This document shows, piece after piece, positions 26,901 to 36,900 of a DNA stretch of 64,000 bases. Below the pieces are notes generated by a model, which searched no databases, had not been told where the DNA came from, and worked only from the letters and a program-made list of their open reading frames with translations. The stretch is from positions 124,001 through 188,000 of the forward strand of contig NZ_JABEKV010000001.1 of the NCBI RefSeq assembly GCF_013283645.1, given 5' to 3'. Made by a program: the position numbers and the translations under genes. The number at the start of each line of letters is the position of its first letter. Within the stretch, counting starts at the first letter, position 1. The DNA is from Sinorhizobium psoraleae. GTDB lineage: Bacteria; Pseudomonadota; Alphaproteobacteria; Rhizobiales; Rhizobiaceae.

Positions 26901-28133
26901 TCACGACAGCCGCGCGCAGGCGGCGGCGATGCGCTCCAGCGCTTCCTTCAGCTCCGCTTCCGAGGTCGCATAGGAAATGCGGAAGAAGGGCGAAAGGCCG
27001 AAAGCCGAACCCGGAACGACGGCGACATGGACGTCTTCGAGCAGATAGGCGCAGAAGTCCGTATCGGTTTCGATCGTCTTGCCAGAGGGCGTCACCTTGC
27101 CGAGCATGCCGGCGCAGCCGGAGAAGGTGTAGAAGGCGCCTTCCGGGATGCGACAATCGAGACCGTCGATCGCGTTCAGCCCGTTGACGACGAGGTCGCG
27201 GCGGCGCTGAAAGCTTGCGGTGCGTTCCTTCAGGAAATCCTGCGGGCCGGTCAGCGCCGCGACGGAGGCCGCCTGGCTGACCGACGAAGGGCAGGAGGTC
27301 GCCTGGCTCTGGACGACGGCCATCGCCTTGATGAGCTCGCGCGGGCCGCCGGCATAGCCGATGCGCCAGCCGGTCATCGCATAGGCCTTCGACACGCCGT
27401 TGACGGTGAGCGTACGCTCCTTCAACCGAGGCTCGAGCTGTGCCGGGGTGACGAAGCGGAAACCGTCATAAACGATGTGCTCGTACATGTCGTCGACGAG
27501 CAGCCAGACATGCGGATGCTTAAGAAGAACGTCGAGCAGCGGCCGGTAATCGGCAGCGCTGTAGGCGGCACCGGACGGGTTCGAGGGCGAGTTCAAGAGC
27601 ACCCAGCGTGTCTTCGGCGTGATTGCCGCTTCGAGCTTGTCGGCGGTGAGGCGGAAGCCGGACGATGCATCGCATGCGATCAAGACCGGCTTGCCTTCGC
27701 AGATCTGGACGATGTCCGAATAGGACGTCCAGTAGGGCGTCGGGATGATCACCTCGTCGCCGGGATTGATCGACGCCATCATGGCGTTGAAGAGGATCTG
27801 CTTGGCGCCGGTGGCGACCGTGATCTCGTCCAGTTCGTAGGCGAGGCCGTTTTCGCGCTGGAACTTCTCGCGGATCGCCTTCTTCAGCTCCGGCGTGCCG
27901 TCGAGCGCGGTGTATTTCGTCTCACCACGCTGGATTGCTTCTGAGGCTGCTTGCTTGATGTGGTCCGGCGTGTCGAAGTCCGGCTCGCCGGCGCCGAGGA
28001 TGATCACCGGCTTGCCTTCGCGCTTCATCGCGTTGGCGCGGGCGCCGATCTTCAGGATTTCCGAAACGCCGATCGAGGAAATCCGCGAGGCGGGCAGAAA
28101 GCCCGCCTCCTTCACACTCGCGTTGATGGTCAT
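26901..28133 (-). CDS. aatB: Aspartate aminotransferase AatB
   Basis: A 410-residue fold-type I aminotransferase that I recognise as close to S. meliloti AatB, with the same start (MTINASVKEAGF) and length. It converts aspartate and 2-oxoglutarate to oxaloacetate and glutamate. Motifs: VIILGAGEPDFDTP, LLNSPSNPSGAAY, the PLP lysine in VNGVSKAYAMTGWRIGYAG and the carboxylate-binding arginine in FRISYATSE. It is the last gene of a four-gene operon, 16 bases after an ALDH7 gene. Being next to 2-aminoadipate and 2-oxoadipate enzymes, it could also work as the 2-aminoadipate aminotransferase; this is inference. An upstream in-frame extension to 28451 lies inside the ALDH gene and was rejected. Confidence 0.92.
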   Translation of the reverse strand: MTINASVKEAGFLPASRISSIGVSEILKIGARANAMKREGKPVIILGAGEPDFDTPDHIKQAASEAIQRGETKYTALDGTPELKKAIREKFQRENGLAYELDEITVATGAKQILFNAMMASINPGDEVIIPTPYWTSYSDIVQICEGKPVLIACDASSGFRLTADKLEAAITPKTRWVLLNSPSNPSGAAYSAADYRPLLDVLLKHPHVWLLVDDMYEHIVYDGFRFVTPAQLEPRLKERTLTVNGVSKAYAMTGWRIGYAGGPRELIKAMAVVQSQATSCPSSVSQAASVAALTGPQDFLKERTASFQRRRDLVVNGLNAIDGLDCRIPEGAFYTFSGCAGMLGKVTPSGKTIETDTDFCAYLLEDVHVAVVPGSAFGLSPFFRISYATSEAELKEALERIAAACARLS

Positions 28134-28149
28134 GATCGATCCTATTCGA

Positions 28150-29682
28150 TTATTCGATGTCGAACGAGACGCCCTGCGCCAGCGGCAGAGCCTTCGAATA
28201 GTTGATCGTGTTGGTTGCCCGGCGCATATAGGCCTTCCAGGCGTCGGAGCCCGATTCACGGCCGCCGCCGGTTTCTTTCTCGCCGCCGAACGCGCCGCCG
28301 ATTTCCGCACCCGACGTGCCGATGTTGACATTGGCGATGCCGCAGTCCGAGCCGTCGGCCGCGAGGAAGCGTTCCGATTCCTGCATGTCGCGGGTGAAGA
28401 TCGAGGACGAAAGACCGGCCGCGACGGCGTTGTGTTCCGCGAGTACCGCATCGAAGTCGCTATACTTGATGACGTAGAGGATCGGCGCGAAGGTTTCTTC
28501 GAGGACCGGGCCCTCCTGCTTCGGCATTTCGACGAGCGCGGGCTTCACGTAATAGCCGTTCTCATGGCCGAGTTCGACGCGCTCGCCGCCGGTGACGGCG
28601 CCGCCATGCGCCTTGGCGTCGGCGATCGCCTTCTGCATGTTGTTGAAGGCGGCCTTATCGACGAGCGGGCCAACCAGCGCGGTGCTTTCGAGCGGGTTGC
28701 CGACGGAAACCGACTGGTAGGCCTTCTTCAGGCGCGGAACGAGCTGATCGTAGACGCTTTCATGGACGAACAGGCGGCGCAGCGTCGTGCAGCGCTGGCC
28801 GGCGGTGCCCATCGCGCCGAAGGCGATGGCGCGGAGCGCCATGTCGAGATCGGCCGACGGGCAGACGATGCCGGCATTGTTGCCGCCGAGTTCCAGAATG
28901 GCGCGGGCGAAGCGCTTGGCAAGGCGCGGGCCGACTTCGCGGCCCATGCGGGTCGAGCCGGTGGCCGAAACGAGCGGAACCTTCGGGTGATCGACGAGCA
29001 CTTCGCCGATTGCGCGGTCGCCGATCAGCGCCTGCGACAGGCCTTCCGGTGCATCGCCGAAGCGGGCGAGGGCGCGTTCAAGGATCGCCTGCGATGCAAG
29101 GGCGGTTAGCGGCGTCTTTTCCGACGGCTTCCAGACGACCGCGTTGCCGCAGACGAGCGCCAGCGCCGCGTTCCACGACCAGACGGCGACCGGAAAGTTG
29201 AAGGCCGAAATGATGCCGACGACGCCGAGCGGGTGCCAGGTTTCCATCATGCGGTGGCCCGGCCGTTCGGTGGCGATCGTCAGGCCATAGAGCTGGCGGG
29301 AGAGACCGACGGCGAAATCGCAGATGTCGATCATTTCCTGCACTTCGCCGAGGCCTTCCGACGGGATCTTGCCGGCTTCGAGTGAGACCAGACGGCCGAG
29401 ATCGGCCTTGAAGGCGCGCAGCTCCTCGCCGAGCAGGCGGACGAGCTCGCCGCGCTTCGGCGCCGGCACGAGCCGCCAGGCACGGAAGGCCTCGTTGGCC
29501 CTTTCGATCCGGGCCGCGGCTTCGGCGGCCGAGACGGTCTTGAGGCTTGCAATCTGTTCGCCGGTGACCGGGCTGTAGGACGGCATGTCGCCGCCCACAT
29601 AGAGTTCGCGGGCGACGCCCATCTTGTCGAGGAGGGCGGCGGCCTCCTTGGCGACGTCGACTTTCTTGGTTGCAATGTTCAT
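28150..29682 (-). CDS. amaB: ALDH7-family aldehyde dehydrogenase, likely 2-aminoadipate semialdehyde dehydrogenase
   Basis: A 510-residue aldehyde dehydrogenase of the antiquitin (ALDH7) type. It oxidises 2-aminoadipate semialdehyde (in equilibrium with piperideine-6-carboxylate) to 2-aminoadipate in lysine breakdown. Seen: SAFNFPVAVWSWNAALALVC, VVWKPSEKTPL, LELGGNNAGIV (general base), GTAGQRCTTLRRL with the catalytic cysteine, and the ALDH7 C-terminal signature NIGTSGAEIGGAFGGEKETG. The ATG opens MNIATKKVDV. It lies between the D-2-hydroxyglutarate dehydrogenase gene (85-bp gap with a RIME-like palindrome) and aatB (16-bp gap). The symbol follows Pseudomonas putida usage; the role is inferred from family and context. 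Confidence 0.88.
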   Translation of the reverse strand: MNIATKKVDVAKEAAALLDKMGVARELYVGGDMPSYSPVTGEQIASLKTVSAAEAAARIERANEAFRAWRLVPAPKRGELVRLLGEELRAFKADLGRLVSLEAGKIPSEGLGEVQEMIDICDFAVGLSRQLYGLTIATERPGHRMMETWHPLGVVGIISAFNFPVAVWSWNAALALVCGNAVVWKPSEKTPLTALASQAILERALARFGDAPEGLSQALIGDRAIGEVLVDHPKVPLVSATGSTRMGREVGPRLAKRFARAILELGGNNAGIVCPSADLDMALRAIAFGAMGTAGQRCTTLRRLFVHESVYDQLVPRLKKAYQSVSVGNPLESTALVGPLVDKAAFNNMQKAIADAKAHGGAVTGGERVELGHENGYYVKPALVEMPKQEGPVLEETFAPILYVIKYSDFDAVLAEHNAVAAGLSSSIFTRDMQESERFLAADGSDCGIANVNIGTSGAEIGGAFGGEKETGGGRESGSDAWKAYMRRATNTINYSKALPLAQGVSFDIE

Positions 29683-29718
29683 CTCAACTGACTCCCGTTT
29701 TGTCTCATTTATTGGTTG

Positions 29719-29765
29719 CGCGGGATGCGGGCGGAAAACCGCTTCACACTTTTCCGCATCCCGCG
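29719..29765. repeat. RIME-like palindrome inside the lysine-type operon
   Basis: CGCGGGATGCGG (29719-29730) pairs with CCGCATCCCGCG (29754-29765); the inner part has GCGGAAAACCGC and CACACTTTT as in the copy at 5495-5543. It sits between two genes transcribed in the same direction. Confidence 0.8.
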
Positions 29766-29767
29766 GC

Positions 29768-31189
29768 TCAACCGAAACGCACGCTGCCGAGCTTTCCCGG
29801 CGATGTAAGTGCTTTCAGGCCGCCGGCCATCTCTTTCAGTTTTTCCGGCGTGTAGAAATCGTAGTAGGCCTGGTTCCGACGGCCGATCGCATGCTCGGCG
29901 CTGAAGCTGCCGCCATATTGCTCGACTGCCACCGCGAAGACCCAATCGCGCAGGCGTTGTTCCAAGCTCGCCTCGGTCAATAGCGGGCTATCCTTTGCCA
30001 CGACAAGATTGAAATGCACGCCGCCGTCGCCGATATGGCCGAAATCGCAGACGGTGACGCCCGGGAACTTGTCCGGCATCTCGGCCTTCATATGGTCGCA
30101 GAAAGCCATGATATCACCTCTGCGGAAGGAAAGATCGAAGGCGATCAGCTTGCCGAGGTGCTTCACGCCTTCGGAAAGCGCGTGGCGAAGTGCCCAGATC
30201 TCGTGCGGCGGACCGACGAAGGCGTCGGCGAGCGGCGCCTCTTCCACCTCCCAGATTTCCGCCAGCACGCTTTCGAGAACGGCGTCGAGCGACTGTTCGC
30301 CCTCGCGCGGCTCCCAGGTGCGGGAGATTTCCGCGAGGATCACATAGTCCGGCACGTTGCCGCCCTGGAAGGGATTTTTCAGCGACGGCACGTGGGCCAG
30401 AGCCGCGGCGATCGCGTTCTTCGACATGCCCTCGAAGGCGGAAAGATAGGCGCCGAGCCTTTCTTCCATGGCGTTCAGCAGCGGGAGCACATGGCCGCCG
30501 CTTGCTGGAACGAGGAAAGCCGTCGCCGTCTGTTTCGGCACCCGCTCGAGATTGAGCACGCATTCGGTGACGATGCCGAAGGCGCCGGAGGTGCCGACGA
30601 AGATCTGCTTCCAGTCGACGCCGGTATTGTTCTTGCGCAGGTCGCAGTCGAGGTCGAGAACGGTGCCATCCTCGTCGGCGAGCACGACCTTCAAGCCCAA
30701 CGTGTTGTGGCGCACGTCGCCGTACTTCAGGAAGCGCGAACCGCCGGTGTTGGTCGCGATCATGCCGCCGAGCCGCGGATCGGCGCCAAGGTCGATCGGA
30801 AAGAACAGGTCGTATTCCTCCAATCGGCGGTTGAGATCGGAGAGCCGAAAGCCGGCATCGACGCGGACCGAGCGGTTGTCGCTATCGAGCTCGAACTGCC
30901 TGTTGAGCCGATCGAGACTGAGAACGACCTCGCTGCCGGTGCCGTCCGGCGTCGAGCCGGAGACAAGGCCGGTATTGCCGGACTGCGGGATGACTGCAAG
31001 ACCATTACGGACGCAGTAGGAGACCGCAGCCGAGACTTCCGCCGTCGTCGCCGGGCGCAGCACGGCCGCCGCGCGGCCCTGGTCGTAGCGTGCGCCGATC
31101 TCGTATGCTTGCATGTCTTCCTGACGCGTGACGAGACCCTTGTCGCCAAGGATCTTCGTCAGCGCGTCGATATGTTCCTGTCCAATCAT
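29768..31189 (-). CDS. FAD-linked oxidase, likely D-2-hydroxyglutarate dehydrogenase
   Basis: A 473-residue flavoprotein of the VAO/PCMH FAD-binding_4 family with a C-terminal FAD-oxidase_C domain. The FAD-phosphate loop is VIPQSGNTGLVSGSTP; DPRLGGMIATNTGGSRFLKY and the C-terminal CDFGHIGDGGVHFNLV (metal-binding histidines) and SFSAEHAIGR match D-2-hydroxyglutarate/D-lactate dehydrogenases. It would oxidise D-2-hydroxyglutarate to 2-oxoglutarate, passing electrons to an acceptor such as an ETF. Ten bases separate it from the HglS-type gene whose product is D-2-hydroxyglutarate, which makes this substrate the best guess; D-lactate is the main alternative. Confidence 0.87.
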   Translation of the reverse strand: MIGQEHIDALTKILGDKGLVTRQEDMQAYEIGARYDQGRAAAVLRPATTAEVSAAVSYCVRNGLAVIPQSGNTGLVSGSTPDGTGSEVVLSLDRLNRQFELDSDNRSVRVDAGFRLSDLNRRLEEYDLFFPIDLGADPRLGGMIATNTGGSRFLKYGDVRHNTLGLKVVLADEDGTVLDLDCDLRKNNTGVDWKQIFVGTSGAFGIVTECVLNLERVPKQTATAFLVPASGGHVLPLLNAMEERLGAYLSAFEGMSKNAIAAALAHVPSLKNPFQGGNVPDYVILAEISRTWEPREGEQSLDAVLESVLAEIWEVEEAPLADAFVGPPHEIWALRHALSEGVKHLGKLIAFDLSFRRGDIMAFCDHMKAEMPDKFPGVTVCDFGHIGDGGVHFNLVVAKDSPLLTEASLEQRLRDWVFAVAVEQYGGSFSAEHAIGRRNQAYYDFYTPEKLKEMAGGLKALTSPGKLGSVRFG

Positions 31190-31199
31190 TGCTGGCGTA

Positions 31200-32597
31200 T
31201 CATTCCGCTGCCATTGCCGCGCTCAGGGCCCGAAGGCAGTTTTCGATCGATGCCTGTTCGATACCGGCATAATGGTCGAATTCGTTGAGAACGGCGACAC
31301 CCAGATCGGTCTCGAAGCGCTTCTGGTTCGGGCTTGCGACAAACTCCTGCTGGGCGCCGTCGCCGAGGTTCGACTGAAAGATACCGGCGGCGCTGACCGG
31401 AAGGAAGTCCTCGTAGACGATCGGATCGAACTCAACGAGGCCGTCGCTGATCAGCGAATCCAGGTCACGGCTGCCGGTGAGTTTGGTCCGTCGGCCCCTT
31501 TCGGTCAAAGAATAGCTGAAATAGCCGAGCCCCGCCTCACGGATTTCAGCCCAGCTGTCCGGGAAGGCTTCGAAGGCCTGGGCGAGAGCCGCTTCATACT
31601 GCTTCGCATTGGAGCCGTCGGCGGCGGGCCGCACGATCTTGCGCGATTCGTCGAGCAGCCGGTCGTAGAGGCCGCGTCCCTTCGGCGTCAGCGCAATGCC
31701 GCGCTGTTCGATCTCGCCGAAACGGGCCGTGTGCGAGCCCGCCTTCCAGCCGCCGTCGGCGTCGCGGAAGGAGACGGGCTCTTCCAGGGCCTTGAACGAC
31801 GTCTGGCGCAGCAGGATCGGGCATTTGCGTGTCGGCGGACCTTCGACGACGGCCTTGGGGGCGATGCCGTATTCGGGCATCAGCGCCTGGATCTCATCGA
31901 TATCGAGCGTGCGCGGCGTCAGATGATTGATGTGCGGCCCCTTGAAGGAGACGACATCGGCGATCAGCCGGTGCGCGTCATGCAGTCGCTTGTACATGTC
32001 GGCGCTGACATTGGCCTTGTCATGCCAGCGGAAGGTCTCGAGCACTTCAGCGACGAAGCGTTCCGCATCCGCCTTGTCGAGCCCGCCGTCGCGCTCCGCC
32101 GTCTCGGTGAGCTCGACCGCGCCGGGCGTGAAGATCCGGCGCTCGCGGAGGATCGCTTCCGCCTCGGCGCGAAGGGTCTCGTCGGCGATCAGGTCCAGCC
32201 TCAGGAGCGAGGTGAAGACGCGGAAGGGATTGCGCTTCAGCGCCGCGTCACCGACCGGCCGGAAGGCGGTGGAATGCACCGGCACGCCGGCGGTCGAAAG
32301 ATCGTAGTAGCCGACCGGATACATGCCCATGACGGCAAAGACGCGGCGCATCATCGAGAGCTCGGCCGGGGTGCCGAGACGGATCGCCCCGTGGCGTTCC
32401 TCCGAGATGCGGTCTAGCGTATCGGTCGCTTCGAGGCGATCCTTCAAGGTGGCGTCCGCCGCCAGCGTGTTGGCATTGACCTTGGCCACCAGTTCCATCA
32501 GCGTGCCGTAGGCCGGAACCTCTTCACGGTACATGACCGACATGGCAGCAGAGAAGGCCGAACGGATCTCGTCGGCGGATACGAAACTATTCTCTTT
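31200..32597 (-). CDS. hglS: DUF1338 protein, likely 2-oxoadipate dioxygenase/decarboxylase HglS
   Basis: A 465-residue DUF1338 protein (YdcJ/HglS family, a relative of vicinal-oxygen-chelate iron enzymes). Characterised HglS from Pseudomonas putida converts 2-oxoadipate to D-2-hydroxyglutarate with Fe(II) and O2. With the GTG start at 32597 the likely iron ligands fall at His70 (ERHGAIRLG), His226 (GPHINHLTPR) and Glu296 (RFGEIEQRG), almost the same numbering I remember for HglS (His70, His226, Glu294). This supports the GTG (start MKENSFVSADEIR, GAGGCGAG upstream) over the ATG at 32639. It is the first gene of the operon and diverges from a LysR-type gene. Confidence 0.85.
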   Translation of the reverse strand, partial: KENSFVSADEIRSAFSAAMSVMYREEVPAYGTLMELVAKVNANTLAADATLKDRLEATDTLDRISEERHGAIRLGTPAELSMMRRVFAVMGMYPVGYYDLSTAGVPVHSTAFRPVGDAALKRNPFRVFTSLLRLDLIADETLRAEAEAILRERRIFTPGAVELTETAERDGGLDKADAERFVAEVLETFRWHDKANVSADMYKRLHDAHRLIADVVSFKGPHINHLTPRTLDIDEIQALMPEYGIAPKAVVEGPPTRKCPILLRQTSFKALEEPVSFRDADGGWKAGSHTARFGEIEQRGIALTPKGRGLYDRLLDESRKIVRPAADGSNAKQYEAALAQAFEAFPDSWAEIREAGLGYFSYSLTERGRRTKLTGSRDLDSLISDGLVEFDPIVYEDFLPVSAAGIFQSNLGDGAQQEFVASPNQKRFETDLGVAVLNEFDHYAGIEQASIENCLRALSAAMAAE

Positions 32598-32713
32598 CAC
32601 TGTGGCTCGCCTCGCGCTAAGGGTGAAGGACAAGGTCATTCTTATTTCTGATCATATCCGAGCACCGCAGCCTTGGATCGCGCTGCTTCTGACTATGTTG
32701 ATGCGAGGCTGGA

Positions 32714-33607
32714 ATGAAGTTAAGCCGACGACTGGTTCCTGACGTGACGACGCTGCAGGCCTTCGAATGCGCGGCGCGGCACGGCAGCTTCACCCAGGCC
32801 GCAGCCGAGCTCAACCTCACGCAAAGCGCCGTCAGCCGGCAGATCAAGGATCTCGAAACCCAGCTCGGTGTCCTGCTTTTCGAGCGGGTACGCCAGCGGG
32901 TCATCCTTTCCGAAGCCGGACAGAAGTTTCTGCCGGAAGTCCGCCGGCTGCTGCACCAGACCGAGGAGCTTATGGTGCGCGCCATGGCTTCGGCGCGCGC
33001 CGACTCCACTCTCTCCATTGCATCGCTGCCGACCTTCGGCAGCCGCTGGCTGGTGCCGCGCCTGCCCGATTTCCTGAAGCGCCATCCGGGCACCGTTCTC
33101 AACATTGCCTCTCGCTCGGCGCCATTCGATTTCGACGAGCAGAATTTCGATCTGGCGATCCACTACGGCCAGCCCGTCTGGGCGCGGGCAACCTGCAGCT
33201 ACCTCTGCAGCGAAGTCATCGTTCCGGCTGCCAGTCCAACGCTGCTCAAGGCCAATCCAGTCGAAACGCCCGAGGATATCGGCGGCGGACCGCTTCTCCA
33301 CCTCGCCACGCGTCCCAAGCTCTGGGCGCAGTGGTTCGAAGCGAACGGGATGGACGGGCATGGCGCCTATCGCGGCAACCGGTTCGACCAGTTCTCGATG
33401 GTCATCGAGGCGGCAACCGCAGGTCTCGGTTTTGCCCTTTTGCCTCGCTATCTGATCGAGCAGGAACTCGCCGCAGGCACGCTGCGGATCGTTCTCGACC
33501 GACCTATGCAGACCGAAAACAGCTATTATCTCGCCGTTCCGGAGGGCAAGCGTGAGAACCCGATCAGCCTCGCCTTCAGGGAATGGATCACCGAACAGGT
33601 CGGTTGA
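32714..33607 (+). CDS. LysR-family transcriptional regulator (GcvA-like)
   Basis: A 297-residue LysR-type regulator. The winged HTH is TLQAFECAARHGSFTQAAAE to NLTQSAVSRQIKDLETQLG (residues 12-50), followed by LFERVRQRVILSEAG; the effector domain (about 95-295) includes FDLAIHYGQPVW, typical of the GcvA/AmpR branch. It diverges from the hglS operon, its most likely target, with 116 bp between the start codons. I could not settle on one T-N11-A box in that gap. The inducer may be lysine, 2-aminoadipate or 2-oxoadipate (inference). Confidence 0.92.
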   Translation: MKLSRRLVPDVTTLQAFECAARHGSFTQAAAELNLTQSAVSRQIKDLETQLGVLLFERVRQRVILSEAGQKFLPEVRRLLHQTEELMVRAMASARADSTLSIASLPTFGSRWLVPRLPDFLKRHPGTVLNIASRSAPFDFDEQNFDLAIHYGQPVWARATCSYLCSEVIVPAASPTLLKANPVETPEDIGGGPLLHLATRPKLWAQWFEANGMDGHGAYRGNRFDQFSMVIEAATAGLGFALLPRYLIEQELAAGTLRIVLDRPMQTENSYYLAVPEGKRENPISLAFREWITEQVG

Positions 33608-33964
33608 GTTCGAGCCGCCGCGGACCGCCTGAAGCGGACCTTTGGCCACTGCGCCACGTTTCGTGCCGCCATGCTGCAAAACACCAGGAAGGGGCTGATT
33701 TGACACGAACGTTCAACGAACCGGCGGGAGTGTGCGCAATCGCCCGCTTTCTTCCGTTCCGGACTTGCTCAATTCGTCCGAACCTGCGCTCGCAATCCTT
33801 GCAAGCTGCTGACACTGCGGCTAAAAAATGCCACTTTCATGCATCACGCGGCCGTGAAATCCAACGCGCCGCCGGCTTTGCGATCTCTGATGCCCAAATC
33901 CCAGGCGGCGCCCGTTTCCGGCGCTTTCCCGGCTTCGGGAGGATGACGGCGGATGGGAGGACAC
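33608..33964. other. ndvB upstream region, no gene
   Basis: A 357-bp gap. TTGACA occurs at 33700-33705 but I see no matching -10 at the right distance. No strong hairpin, conserved repeat or credible small ORF was found. It presumably contains the ndvB promoter. Confidence 0.5.
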
Positions 33965-36900
33965 ATGACCGTGTCTAAAAACGCGCCGGCGAAGCTTGAA
34001 TCATCAGGGCCGCAATCGACCCGGCCGAACAACGAAAGCCGGGCCGCTCAACCCCGGTTGGAATCAGAAACCGCAGCCATGCTCCTTCAGAACAAGCCGT
34101 CCACTTCACCGCGCGACCCGGAAGCGAAACAAATCGATTATAACGATTCGATCCGCTCGACCTACTTTTCGATCGAAGACCTTCGGCAATGCGGTGAAGA
34201 CCTCGCGCTGAACGGCGCCTCCTCGCTGCCCGGTTTCTTTTCTTTCGATTTCCGCGCCCGGCATCGCGAAAACGAGAAGGAAATCTTCCGCGTCTATCGC
34301 GCGACGGCGGCCGATGTCGAGGCCGGCGCGTCTATCACGCCGGCGGCCGAGTGGCTGCTCGACAACAACCATGTCGTCGAGGAGGCGATCCAGGAAGTCC
34401 GGCGCGATTTTCCGCGCAGGTTCTATCGGCAGTTGCCGACCCTTTCCGTGTCGGATGTCGTTATCCCACGCACGATGGCGCTGGCCTGGCTCTATGTCGC
34501 TCACACCCACAGCACCGTGTCGCGGGAAAACATCACCGCGATGGTCGAGGGCTTTCAGCAGCATGACACCTTCAAGATCGGCGAGTTGTGGGCGCTGCCG
34601 TCGATCCTGCGTTTCGTGCTCATCGAAAATCTGCGCCGGATCGCGATACGCGTCGAGCGCTCGCGCGGTATGCGGCAGAAGGCGAACGAGGTCGCTGACC
34701 AGATCGTGCGCCTCAACGATCCGGAAAGGTGCCGGGCGCTGCTCGCGGAATCCGAGGCGCTTGCCGCGGACAATACGTTCATCGCGCAGCTTCTCTATCG
34801 CATGCGCGACGGTTCCCAGACCTCTGGCGTGGTGATCGGCTGGATCGAGGAAAGGCTTGAAAGGCGCGGCACCGACGTCGAGGAGGCGCTCGTCGCGGAA
34901 CAGAATCGCCTCTCGTCCGGCAACGCGACGATGAGCAACATCATTCGCAGCCTGCGCGAAATCGACGACACCGACTGGGCCGTCTGGTTCGAGAGCGTCA
35001 GCAAGATCGACGCGACGCTTCGCGACGGCTCCGATTATGCCGCGCTCGATTTCGGCTCGCGCAACAAATACCGCGACACGATCGAGAAGCTGGCGCGCCG
35101 CTCCGGTCACAGCGAGCATGAAGTGACGCAGATCGCGATCGCGATGGTCGAGGAATCAAGGGCGGCAGCGGCTGTCGAAGCGCCCCTGCAGGAACCGAAT
35201 GTCGGCTCTTTCCTCGTTGGCAAGCAGCACCTGGAGCTGGAGAAGAGGATCGGCTATTCGCCGTCGCCGCTTCAGCGCATCATCCGTTTCGGCCGCAGGC
35301 TGGATTGGTTCGCGATTGCCGGACCGAACATTCTCCTGACCGTCCTGGCGATGGTCGCCGTCTACGCCTTCGTCAGCCCGATGGAGATCCCGAGCGGTGC
35401 CAAACTGATCATGTTGCTGCTCTTCGCGCTGCCTGCTTCGGAAGGCGCGATGGGGCTGTTCAACACGCTCGTCACGCTCGTTGTCCGGCCGTCGCGGCTC
35501 GTCGGCTACGAGTTCATCAACGGCATCCCGGAAGATGCGCGCACGCTCGTCGTCGTCCCCTGTCTGATCGCCAAGCGCGACCATGTCGATGAACTGGTGC
35601 GCAATCTGGAGGTCCACTATCTCGCCAACCCGCGCGGCGAAATCTATTTCGCTCTGCTCAGCGACTGGGCCGACAGCAAATTCGAGGAAACGCCCGCGGA
35701 TATGGATGTCCTCGAATATGCGAAGCGCGAAATCGCCTCGCTTTCGGCGCGCTACGCCTATGACGGCAAGACCCGCTTCTTCCTGCTGCACCGCCGCCGG
35801 CTCTTGAACGAGGCCGAGGGTGTCTGGATGGGCTGGGAGCGCAAGCGCGGCAAGCTCCACGAGCTCAACCTTCTTCTGCGCGGGGATCGCGACACCTCAT
35901 TCCTCCAGGGCGCCAACATGGTTCCGGACGGCGTCCAGTACGTGATGACGCTCGATTCCGACACGCGCCTGATGCGCGACGCGGTGACGAAGCTGGTCGG
36001 CAAGCTCTATCACCCTATCAACCGGCCGGTCGTGAATACCGCGAAGCAGGAAGTGCTCACCGGCTACAGCCTGCTGCAGCCGCGTGTGACGCCGTCGCTC
36101 ACCACCGGCAGCGAGGCCTCCGCCTTCCAGCGCATCTTCTCGATCAATCGCGGCATCGATCCCTACGTCTTCACGGTCTCGGACGTCTATCAGGACATCG
36201 TCGGCGAAGGCAGTTTCACCGGGAAGGGTCTCTATCATGTCGACGCCTTCGAGGCGGCCCTCAAGGGCAGGATCGAAGAAAACGCAGTGCTCAGTCACGA
36301 CCTGCTCGAAGGTTCCTATGCGCGCTGCGCGCTCGTCACCGACGTCGAGCTCGTCGAGGATTTCCCGACCCGCTACGAGGTGGAAATGTCGCGCCAGCAT
36401 CGTTGGGCGCGCGGCGACTGGCAGCTCCTGCCTTATATCTTCAATCCGGCGAACGGCCTGTCGATGCTCGGCCGCTGGAAGATGTACGACAACCTGCGCC
36501 GGTCGCTCATCCCCGTTGCCTGGCTCGTCGCCTCGGTCATGGGCTGGTACTACATGGAGCCGACCGAGGCGCTGATCTGGCAGATCGTGCTGATCTTCAG
36601 CTTGTTCGTGGCGCCGACGCTCTCGCTGATCTCTGGCCTGATGCCGCGCCGCAACGACATCGTCGCACGCGCGCATCTGCACACGGTGCTTTCGGAAATT
36701 CGCGCCGCCAACGCCCAGGTCGCGCTGCGCATCGTCTTTATCGCCCACAACGCGGCGATGATGGCGGATGCAACCGTTCGTTCGGTTTACCGCACCTTCG
36801 TCAGCCGCAAGCTGATGCTTGAGTGGCGCACCGCCGCGCAGGTTCAGAGCGCCGGCCACGGCTCGATCGGAGATTATTTCCGCGCGATGTGGACCGCGCC

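Noticed and set aside
26901..28451. A 106-residue N-terminal extension of aatB
   Set aside because: The extension lies inside the ALDH7 gene in another frame, is arginine-rich, and the MTINASVKEAGF start matches known AatB.
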